Shown: piece after piece, positions 36,027 to 43,135 of the stretch
How the letters are laid out: each line of letters begins with the position of its first letter
How positions within the stretch are numbered: position 1 is the first letter of the stretch
Origin: Winogradskyella sp.
GTDB taxonomy: Bacteria; Bacteroidota; Bacteroidia; Flavobacteriales; Flavobacteriaceae
Reading direction: 5' to 3'
DNA: 64,000 bases
Assembly: GCF_013213835.1 (NCBI RefSeq)
Contig: NZ_JABSSU010000004.1
Coordinates: 186,001 to 250,000, forward strand
Notes under the pieces: model-generated
Databases searched by the model: none
Seen by the model: the letters and a program-made list of their open reading frames with translations, nothing else
Told to the model about the DNA's origin: nothing
Translations under genes and position numbers: made by a program

Positions 36027-37483
36027 ATCGTTGGTAATAATATTGTAAACGTACTTCCTTCATTTGGACTACTTTTTAAATGAATTTTTCCGTTATGAGC
36101 TTCTACTATAGATTTGACATAGTTTAATCCTAATCCAAACCCTTTAATTTTATGTAAATTTCCCGTAGGAACACGATAAAACTGATCGAAAATGTACTTT
36201 TGATCTAAGGCGCTTATACCAATGCCATTATCTGTGATTCTTAAAACAACGTATTCTCCTTTATTAGAGGTTTGAATATGAATAACCTTATTATTACTAG
36301 AGTATTTTATAGCATTATCAAGTAAATTAGACACTAAGTTTAATAGATGAAAGGCATCACCATTTAATATATAATTTGCAGCAAAAAGCTCTGATGACAT
36401 TGTATCGTTATCCCCTAATTTTGACCTATTATTATTGATAGATTCTTCTATAATTTCATGAAAATCTAATTCTTCTTTCTTTAATTGATAAGCTTTATTA
36501 TTAAGTACTGCGGCTTTTAATACTTGTTCTACTTGTCCATTTAATCGCTCATTTTCCGTTTTAATAACCTTGGTAAATTGCTTAATAGCCTTAGGGTTTT
36601 TTACAACATCATCATTTTCAATATTTGCAAGCGCAAAGTTTATTGTTGCAATTGGTGTTTTAAATTCGTGCGTGACGTTATTGATAAAATCAATCTTCAT
36701 TTTAGAAAACTGTTTGTGTTTAAAAAGCATTCGCGCCGCAAAACCAAAACATACAAAGGAAATTAAGACGAGACCTGTTGATGAAATAATAGAGCTTAAT
36801 AACTCTTTTCTTAGCACCGCTTTATATTGCGGAAAATACAACTTTAATGTCTCATTATCAGTAAATGGATAGCTGTATGAAGTCTCTGAATATTTTGAGG
36901 AATTGGAGATATTAGTTGCATAGCCATATTGCTGTAATGAGGTATTATAAAATGCAATTTCAACTTCTGTATCTATGCCATTATCATAAAGTTTATTTCT
37001 AATTAAAGAATCTAATGGGAATATTTCTGCAACACTTTCAGTATGATCTTCACAGTCCGCGCAATATTGAATACTTCTTAAAACATAAAACTCTTTAAGC
37101 CGCTTATTTTCTTTACGTCTGGTTTCTTCTAATTCTTTTTGAAATTTTAAAAATTGGGTTTTTCTGATTTTTGGTAAAAGCGTATCAGGTGTAAAATCTA
37201 ATAAAGGATAAGGTTGTGCACTTTGAGCGATAAGGACACTAAAGGTACTGTCTATATTTGTGTACATAGAATTGTAACTTTCCTTATCTTCTGTATTTGA
37301 GGTATGGCTATTCCATAAACCATATACACCTCCTACTTCTCTAATAGCTTGCTCTACATCATTTTTAAAATTCTCTTTGTTCTTCTGATATTGTTTTTCT
37401 ACCGTACTAATTTGTAAACCAAGCATTAGACCAGCCGGTAAAGCAATGAGTACTATAATTATATAGTAAACAGATTTTTTCAT
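36023..37483 (-). CDS. Sensor histidine kinase
   Basis: 486 residues. An N-terminal membrane helix (about 5-22), a periplasmic sensor domain (about 25-230) with a YCADCED cysteine pair, and a second helix (about 232-255) precede the kinase core. The H-box is FINNVTHEFKTPIATI, the N-box NLLDNAIKYSSNN, and the ATP lid has DNGIGIS and GFGLGL. The signal is unknown; the CxxC in the sensor domain could respond to metal or redox state. It is divergent from the subtilase gene set. Confidence 0.93.
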   Translation of the reverse strand: MKKSVYYIIIVLIALPAGLMLGLQISTVEKQYQKNKENFKNDVEQAIREVGGVYGLWNSHTSNTEDKESYNSMYTNIDSTFSVLIAQSAQPYPLLDFTPDTLLPKIRKTQFLKFQKELEETRRKENKRLKEFYVLRSIQYCADCEDHTESVAEIFPLDSLIRNKLYDNGIDTEVEIAFYNTSLQQYGYATNISNSSKYSETSYSYPFTDNETLKLYFPQYKAVLRKELLSSIISSTGLVLISFVCFGFAARMLFKHKQFSKMKIDFINNVTHEFKTPIATINFALANIENDDVVKNPKAIKQFTKVIKTENERLNGQVEQVLKAAVLNNKAYQLKKEELDFHEIIEESINNNRSKLGDNDTMSSELFAANYILNGDAFHLLNLVSNLLDNAIKYSSNNKVIHIQTSNKGEYVVLRITDNGIGISALDQKYIFDQFYRVPTGNLHKIKGFGLGLNYVKSIVEAHNGKIHLKSSPNEGSTFTILLPTI

Positions 37484-37518
37484 ACTTAAATATATATAAG
37501 AATCTAAGATTAACTCAA

Positions 37519-37558
37519 TCCTTTAAGGTTTCTTTTAGCTTTTTAAGTTTTCCTTTAG
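37519..37558 (-). promoter_or_regulatory. Tandem 20-base repeat, candidate response-regulator operator
   Basis: Two adjacent 20-base units on the minus strand (37539-37558 and 37519-37538) match at 15 positions. Each holds CTAAA-G-AAA and CTTAAA half-sites about 10-11 bases apart, the spacing used by OmpR/PhoB dimers. They lie 36-75 bases before the kinase ATG. The rest of the 37484-37735 gap shows no gene. Confidence 0.45.
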
Positions 37559-37735
37559 TTTATAGTATCTGAAACGAATACATCTAAATAAAATTTAAGT
37601 TTTAATTAAATCAATTTTGAACTTTCATTAATTAACAGATGATTGAAATAGGCGTCTCTTTGTTGTGTTAACACATGTAAGTCTAATCAAACTTAGTTTG
37701 AAAGATATAAATCTTAAAAATCATTTAATAAGCAC

Positions 37736-37828
37736 ATGAAAAAAAAGCTAATCACAGTCTTACTTGCTATTCTTCTTTTTCTCATAGGTGGTTATATAGG
37801 GTTTTATGTTTTACCAAACTATTTTTAA
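37736..37828 (+). CDS. Predicted 30-residue membrane peptide
   Basis: A short ORF of 30 codons: a lysine start (MKKKL), one hydrophobic helix (about 5-24, with GGYIG) and the end VLPNYF. It stops 11 bases before the subtilase ATG, so it would be co-transcribed. No family is recognised. The clear basic-then-hydrophobic layout argues for a real small membrane protein, but the length alone gives little statistical support. Confidence 0.4.
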   Translation: MKKKLITVLLAILLFLIGGYIGFYVLPNYF

Positions 37829-37839
37829 AACATTCAATC

Positions 37840-40062
37840 ATGGAAAAACTAAAATTAATATGCATTCAATTGCTAATTTTCACATCATTTATTTCAATAG
37901 CTCAAAACAAAATTGAGATTAATAAAGCAGACGATTTACCAAGACGTTCTGTAACGCTTAATGGTACAGCTGTTGATATCGTTAACGATAATGAACAATT
38001 ACTGAGGCTAACAAATGACCTCATTAAAAATTTAGAGGAGGATTTAGATAAATACCAAATTAATGACAAAGCTTCATTAAAGAGCTATTATATCAGCCTA
38101 GCTACATGTTACATGTATAAAAAAGATATTGAAAAAGCCATAAACCTTATTAATAAAGCGCGTGATTTAGAAGATAAAGAAGGATCAAAGCTAACCATGG
38201 GTCTTTTTATAAAATCTTTTAATAGTGCATATAATCAAAATAAAGATATAACCTCAGATCAATTTAAGGATGTATTTACAAAATCATATACTGACGCATG
38301 GGAGAAATTGCCATATGAGAAGATAAAGGATGAACTCGAATCGCAAAGGGGAAGCTTAAGTATTTTTAATCCTAATTTAATAACATCAAGTTTAGAAAGT
38401 CAAATTCAGCCTTATTTAGACAATAACAACAATGTGGTTCCAGAAGGTTTAGTACTTAGTTTTATTGGGATAAGACTAGAATTAGATTATAGATCTAAAT
38501 TGGTTCCGAGCATGCTAAATGTTGTGAACACTATTTATGAGGCTAATAAATCTAATGTTGTTAAAAATGACATTTGGTTAGATAGAGATGTGTCTTTAAA
38601 CAACATAAAAGAAGGAAAACCTGTAGTGGTTGCTGTTTGGGATAGTGGTACAGACGTGAGTGTTTTTCCTGAAGCGCTTTTACATAAAGATAAAGACGGT
38701 AAAAATGGTATAGGCTACGATCTTATAAAATATAAGAATGACGACTTACTCTTAGATGATCCAAACGGAAAAATCAAATCTGACATTAGTCGTCTACAGG
38801 TACTAACTAAAGGATTTATGGACCTTCAGGCCTCTATAGAAAGTCCAGAAGTTATGGAGGTGCGTAAAACTATGGCCTCTTTAAAGCCAGAAGAAGCACA
38901 AGCATTTCAAGAAGAATTAGGGTTTTATGGAAATTATGCACACGGTACTCATGTTGCAGGTATTGCTATGAAAGATAATCCGTTTGCGCGATTATTGGTT
39001 GTTAGAATGGGATTTGATTACCGTTCTCAGCCACCCGCACATACGTTAGACCAAGCAAAGTTTCAAGCAGATATGTATAAAGACATTGTGGCATACTTAA
39101 AATTTAATAAAGTTAGAGTGGTAAACATGAGCTGGAGATATGGTGTTGCTGCATATGAAGGTTTGTTGGCATTAAATGGGGTTGGAAAAGATGAAGAAGA
39201 CAGGAAGAAAATGGCAAGAAAAATGTTTGAAATTGAAAAGAAAGCTCTGTACAATGCTTTTAAATCTGCACCAGAAATCTTATTTATTTGCGGAGCTGGG
39301 AATGAGAATAATGCTGCTGAGTTTGTTGAGTATATTCCTGCATCGTTTCATGACTTGCCAAACCTAATTACCATCGGCGCTGTTGATAATGAAGGTAAGA
39401 AAACAAGCTTTACAACTGAAGGTAAAGGCATTAATATATATGCTAATGGTTTTGAAATAGAGAGTTATGTTCCTGGTGGTGCAAAGGTTAAATTCTCTGG
39501 TACCTCAATGGCTTCACCTAATGTCGCTAATCTGGCAGCCAAAATATTAGCCCTAAAACCTAATCTAACACCAGAAGAAGTAATTAAATTAATTGAAAAA
39601 GGATCAGATCCTTTACCAGAAGATGCTAACTTATTGCTTTTAAATCCTAGGAAAAGTCTACAATTAATTGACCCTTCAATTGGATCAAAATCAGTCTCTA
39701 AGTTGAGTTTACTAAAAAGATGGAAACCAGATACTAATACTGCCAAGCTCATGGCTCAGGATTATTTAGAGCAGGTAAAATCACAAAGTCCAGAACAAGC
39801 TAAAGCTATGGAAGCCCAAAAAGGTGTATTAGAACAAATGTTTGCACAAATTATTTTTGAATACAAGGCAGATGGTAGTTTAGATGTAAATATTCCAAAT
39901 TCGCCAAAGCAGGTTGGTACATGGAAGTTAAGTGAGGATAATAAGATGATTACTACCCAAATGGCAGGGCAATCAGAAAATGAATCTATAGAAATTTTAT
40001 CAGAGAATGAGCTTCACACGATCTCTTCAAAGGGAAAAAAGTATAAGTATATAGCCCAATAG
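37840..40062 (+). CDS. S8 family serine peptidase (subtilase) with C-terminal lipocalin-like domain
   Basis: 740 residues. A signal peptide (1-20, FISIAQ) is followed by a helical N-terminal region (about 45-240) and then the catalytic domain: Asp268 (VAVWDSGTD), His368 (NYAHGTHVAG), oxyanion Asn488 (CGAGNEN) and Ser556 (FSGTSMASPN). About 100 residues separate Asp and His, more than in classic subtilisins. The last ~90 residues (EYKADGSLDV..GTWKLSEDNKMI) look like a lipocalin-type beta domain. No T9SS signal is seen, so it is probably periplasmic. Confidence 0.88.
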   Translation: MEKLKLICIQLLIFTSFISIAQNKIEINKADDLPRRSVTLNGTAVDIVNDNEQLLRLTNDLIKNLEEDLDKYQINDKASLKSYYISLATCYMYKKDIEKAINLINKARDLEDKEGSKLTMGLFIKSFNSAYNQNKDITSDQFKDVFTKSYTDAWEKLPYEKIKDELESQRGSLSIFNPNLITSSLESQIQPYLDNNNNVVPEGLVLSFIGIRLELDYRSKLVPSMLNVVNTIYEANKSNVVKNDIWLDRDVSLNNIKEGKPVVVAVWDSGTDVSVFPEALLHKDKDGKNGIGYDLIKYKNDDLLLDDPNGKIKSDISRLQVLTKGFMDLQASIESPEVMEVRKTMASLKPEEAQAFQEELGFYGNYAHGTHVAGIAMKDNPFARLLVVRMGFDYRSQPPAHTLDQAKFQADMYKDIVAYLKFNKVRVVNMSWRYGVAAYEGLLALNGVGKDEEDRKKMARKMFEIEKKALYNAFKSAPEILFICGAGNENNAAEFVEYIPASFHDLPNLITIGAVDNEGKKTSFTTEGKGINIYANGFEIESYVPGGAKVKFSGTSMASPNVANLAAKILALKPNLTPEEVIKLIEKGSDPLPEDANLLLLNPRKSLQLIDPSIGSKSVSKLSLLKRWKPDTNTAKLMAQDYLEQVKSQSPEQAKAMEAQKGVLEQMFAQIIFEYKADGSLDVNIPNSPKQVGTWKLSEDNKMITTQMAGQSENESIEILSENELHTISSKGKKYKYIAQ

Positions 40063-40079
40063 TTTATTACATGTAGATG

Positions 40080-40109
40080 AAACCAGATAAGAGAATACTT
40101 GTCTGGTTT
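40080..40109 (+). terminator. Hairpin terminator after the subtilase
   Basis: AAACCAGATAAG (40080-40091) pairs with CTTGTCTGGTTT (40098-40109) with one G-T wobble around AGAATA. The following TTTAATTT is only moderately T-rich. Confidence 0.6.
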
Positions 40110-40158
40110 AATTTCTGATATTTAGAAATATGTCACAAGACATTAAAAATTTTGAAAA

Positions 40159-40344
40159 GTGAATACAAAAAAACAAAACATACTAAAACTTGTTGTATTG
40201 GCAATATCACTATTAATCCTAGTAGAATTCTTTATAGGTGTATTCACTTGGAATGAGCATTGGTGGATACTTACAGCATGGTTTTTACCTTTTTTAGGCG
40301 GTATGTATTACTTGAAGGAAAACAAAACTGACAATGCGAATTAA
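40159..40344 (+). CDS. Small two-helix membrane protein
   Basis: 61 residues from a GTG start. Two hydrophobic segments (about 8-28 and 34-51) are separated by TWNEHWW, and the tail is polar (KENKTDNAN). No family is recognised. It lies 11 bases before the BNR-repeat protein and has no other good start. The repeated Trp residues at the membrane edge are consistent with an inner-membrane protein. Confidence 0.5.
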   Translation: MNTKKQNILKLVVLAISLLILVEFFIGVFTWNEHWWILTAWFLPFLGGMYYLKENKTDNAN

Positions 40345-40355
40345 CACTATTAACT

Positions 40356-41426
40356 ATGAAAACATATTTTTTAAACTTAGCCCTAATACTTTTTACATTA
40401 TCAACCTTACAAGCTCAAGATTATGTTTGGGAAAAATTAGAAACCGAACCATATCGCGGTAAGCAAGATGATATAGATTTTATAAATAAAGATATCGGTT
40501 GGTATATTAATGGTCACGGAAAAATCTTTAACACCAAAGACGGTGGAATAACCTGGACAAAGCAATTAGAACAGCAAGGCACATTCTTTAGAACTGTAGA
40601 GTTTATAGATGAAAATGTGGGATTTGCAGGTACTGTTGGTACAGACTACTTTCCAAATGTCACAGACACTATACCACTGTATGGCACAAAAGATGGCGGA
40701 AAAACCTGGAAGCCTATCAATTATTCAGGACCTTATGTCAAAGGACTTTGTGCAATGGATGTTGTTAAAGAGGAGTATGTCAATCACGGAAAGTTAGACT
40801 ATAAATATCATATTTATGCTGTTGGTCGTGTTGGCAGTCCGGCAAACTTTATGGTATCTCATGACAGTGGTGAAACTTGGGAATCAAAATCTATGAACGA
40901 GGAGTGTAAAATGTTGTTTGATATAAAAATGTTTAATAAAAATATTGGTTTTGCTTGTGCTGCAAGCAGTGAAGATATTACCAAAGCTAATGCCGTAATT
41001 TTAAAAACCACCGATGGCGGCGAGACATGGAAAAAGGTTTACCAATCTATCAGACCATATGAGTTAACGTGGAAAGCATCTTTTCCGTCAGAAAAAGTGG
41101 GTTACGTTACCATACAATCATACAATCCAGATCCTAATGTTAAGCAACAGCGTGTCGCTAAAACCATTGATGGTGGTGAAACATGGACCGAAATTAACTT
41201 AGTAGAAGACCACCAAGCCCGACAATTTGGCGTTGGTTTTATTACTGAAAATCATGGTTATGTTGGTACAGTACATTCAGGTTACGAAACCAGGGATGGT
41301 GGAGAAACCTGGACACCAGTAGATATGGGTATGGCGTGCAACAAAATAAAGATCTATAATAATGATGAGCATATTTATGGTTATGCCATTGGTGTAAACG
41401 TATTAAAGTTAAACACCTCAAAATAA
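40356..41426 (+). CDS. Secreted BNR/Asp-box (Ycf48-like) beta-propeller protein
   Basis: 356 residues. A signal peptide (1-20, STLQAQ) is followed by repeated Asp-box motifs: KDGGITW, KDGGKTW, HDSGETW, TDGGETW, IDGGETW and RDGGETW. Six such boxes suggest a propeller of six or seven blades. In sialidases and Ycf48 these boxes are structural, so no enzyme activity is implied. It sits 6 bases before the CPBP protease gene. Confidence 0.8.
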   Translation: MKTYFLNLALILFTLSTLQAQDYVWEKLETEPYRGKQDDIDFINKDIGWYINGHGKIFNTKDGGITWTKQLEQQGTFFRTVEFIDENVGFAGTVGTDYFPNVTDTIPLYGTKDGGKTWKPINYSGPYVKGLCAMDVVKEEYVNHGKLDYKYHIYAVGRVGSPANFMVSHDSGETWESKSMNEECKMLFDIKMFNKNIGFACAASSEDITKANAVILKTTDGGETWKKVYQSIRPYELTWKASFPSEKVGYVTIQSYNPDPNVKQQRVAKTIDGGETWTEINLVEDHQARQFGVGFITENHGYVGTVHSGYETRDGGETWTPVDMGMACNKIKIYNNDEHIYGYAIGVNVLKLNTSK

Positions 41427-41432
41427 GATCAT

Positions 41433-42155
41433 ATGAAAAGTACATTAATTGAGTTGTTTCAATATTTAAAACGACCTCATGTTATAAAAAATATTGAAAA
41501 ACCGATAAAAAGCAATTTAGTAAAACTGTTTTACTTATTTCTGTTTACCTATGTATTAAAAGTGACATGGTTGCTTACCATAAACTCGTACATAAGAGAG
41601 AAATACGCTGTAGAACGGAGTGAAATTGCAGACACTGAACAGCAATCTTTATGGGTCTTTTTTTTATTAGCAGTTATTGTATATCCTGTTGTAGAGGAAT
41701 TTATATTTAGATATCATCTAAAGGCTAAAAAAATCATATCACTCATTATAATTTGTCTCATTACCATGTTAAGCGGTTATTGGTTGGTTAAAGGATTTAA
41801 TTTGCCATCGCTATTAATAAAACGGATAGTTTTAATTGCTGCATCTATTATTCCTGCAGCCCTAATAATTTTTATTTACATTAAAAAACTGAAAACAAAA
41901 CAATTAGATACTTTCTACGATAAATGGTTTTTTATACCATTTTACATGTCAGTTTTCGCTTTTGCTTTAGTTCATGCTTTTAACTTCGAGGTTTCAGGAA
42001 GTGCATTTTTAATAATTCCGTTCATCATACCCATGCTAATTTCAGGGATGGTACTTGGTTATGCCAGAATAAAATATGGCATGTGGGCTAATATAGCCTT
42101 ACATGTGGGCTTTAACTTGAGCACATTTATTTTAGATAAAGTATTTGGCATTTAA
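41433..42155 (+). CDS. CPBP-family intramembrane metalloprotease
   Basis: 240 residues with about seven hydrophobic helices. The three CPBP (Abi) motifs are present: EExxxR as VVEEFIFRYHL, FxxxH as FALVHAFNF and HxxxN as ALHVGFNLSTF. These glutamyl proteases cleave or mature membrane proteins; the bacterial versions are linked to bacteriocin self-immunity or processing. The substrate is unknown. The gene is last in the same-strand run that starts with the subtilase. Confidence 0.85.
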   Translation: MKSTLIELFQYLKRPHVIKNIEKPIKSNLVKLFYLFLFTYVLKVTWLLTINSYIREKYAVERSEIADTEQQSLWVFFLLAVIVYPVVEEFIFRYHLKAKKIISLIIICLITMLSGYWLVKGFNLPSLLIKRIVLIAASIIPAALIIFIYIKKLKTKQLDTFYDKWFFIPFYMSVFAFALVHAFNFEVSGSAFLIIPFIIPMLISGMVLGYARIKYGMWANIALHVGFNLSTFILDKVFGI

Positions 42156-42233
42156 GTTGTACCATTTTTAGAAATAATAAGGCTAGTGTTTAAGAATAGA
42201 TTTGTTTTGGCCACTTATGGAAATAGGTACTAA

Positions 42234-42299
42234 AGCAAAGTAAGCTTAGGTTTTTACCAAATAACGGCTTGTGTTTTATTTAAGCGATTTATAGCGTAA
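42234..42299 (+). pseudogene. Relic of a ketosynthase gene 3' end
   Basis: The frame reads SKVSLGFYQITACVLFKRFIA and stop, aligning without gaps to the last 21 residues of the ketosynthase (AKASFGFGDVNACVLFKRFKE) with 12 identities. At DNA level 18 bases are identical (42267-42284 and 35238-35255). Upstream the frame meets a stop (TAA at 42231-42233) and similarity fades, so only the 3' end remains. It lies 22 bases before the ACP gene, where a ketosynthase would be expected. Confidence 0.75.
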
Positions 42300-42304
42300 C
42301 TTTG
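42269..42304 (+). promoter_or_regulatory. Promoter for the ACP-PPTase-MMPL operon within the relic
   Basis: TAACTTTG (42297-42304) matches TAnnTTTG; its TAA is the stop codon of the ketosynthase relic. A TTG at 42269-42271 lies 25 bases upstream, slightly beyond the usual 17-23. The ACP ATG follows 17 bases after the box. Confidence 0.45.
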
Positions 42305-42321
42305 TTTTATATCAAATTGCC

Positions 42322-42573
42322 ATGAATAATAACGAACTAATTGCTAAGTTAAAACCAATTATTGCACCTTACATTCAAGATGAGGACGCTTTTAAAAATC
42401 TTTCAGAAGACACAGATTTTGTGAAAGACCTAAAGATTAACTCTGCCAACTTGGTGGATATTATCTTAGATATAGAAGACGAATTTGATATACTTCTCGA
42501 GAATGAAGATATGGAACAAATGCTTGATGTTAAATCTGCAATGGCAATTGTGACTTCAAAATTAAATAAGTAA
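42322..42573 (+). CDS. Acyl carrier protein (cluster-specific)
   Basis: 83 residues, acidic and helical like ACPs. The phosphopantetheine site is probably Ser41 in LKINSANLVDIILDIEDEF, where the usual DSL is replaced by NSA, so it differs from the housekeeping ACP. The start overlaps nothing upstream, but the stop overlaps the PPTase ATG by one base (TAATG). It presumably carries the acyl chain built by the ketosynthase, hotdog and reductase genes about 7 kb upstream. Confidence 0.88.
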   Translation: MNNNELIAKLKPIIAPYIQDEDAFKNLSEDTDFVKDLKINSANLVDIILDIEDEFDILLENEDMEQMLDVKSAMAIVTSKLNK

Positions 42574-43133
42574 TGCTTGGTAATGATATTGTAGATGTTG
42601 AGTTGGCTAATATACAGTCTAATTGGAGGCGACCTAGATATTTAGATAAACTCTTTACAACTGAAGAACATAACTACATAAAATCATCCTCTAACGCTTC
42701 AACCATGGTTTGGACATTGTGGAGTATGAAAGAAGCAGCATATAAGCTCTATACACAATTACGTCCTAGTCGATTTTATAACCCAAAATCTTTCGTTTGT
42801 CATCTAAAAGACCATAATGAAGTAATCTATAAAGACTTTCATTGTTATGTAAATACTGAAATTACTTCTAATTACATTTTATCAGAAGCAAGTTTTGAAT
42901 GCTCTGAGATAAGTTCAAAAATTATACAATTTGAAATTCATGTAAGCCAGAATCAAAGTGAATTTTTACAAGAGCAACTTTTCAAGGTTTTAAATGATGT
43001 ACTTCAGATTGACAAAAAGGGGTTCATCTTCCAAAAGGATTGCTTCGGAATACCTAAGGTAACCTTTGACAACAAAGAAATTAATGTGAGTTTATCTCAT
43101 CATGGCAGATTTGGAGCTATAGCATATTCATAA
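42573..43133 (+). CDS. 4'-phosphopantetheinyl transferase superfamily protein
   Basis: 186 residues. The start MLGNDIVDVELA and the WSMKEAAYKLY motif (WxxKEAxxK) hold the Asp and Glu that bind Mg and CoA. It attaches the phosphopantetheine arm of CoA to carrier proteins. Its one-base overlap with the ACP gene makes that ACP the obvious partner, and the atypical ACP site may be why a dedicated transferase is kept. The MMPL gene begins 2 bases after its stop. Confidence 0.88.
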   Translation: MLGNDIVDVELANIQSNWRRPRYLDKLFTTEEHNYIKSSSNASTMVWTLWSMKEAAYKLYTQLRPSRFYNPKSFVCHLKDHNEVIYKDFHCYVNTEITSNYILSEASFECSEISSKIIQFEIHVSQNQSEFLQEQLFKVLNDVLQIDKKGFIFQKDCFGIPKVTFDNKEINVSLSHHGRFGAIAYS

Positions 43134-43135
43134 GT

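Noticed and set aside
35325..42155. The 7 kb between cluster halves as a mobile element
   Set aside because: No transposase, integrase, terminal inverted repeats or target-site duplication were seen; the mechanism of separation is unknown.
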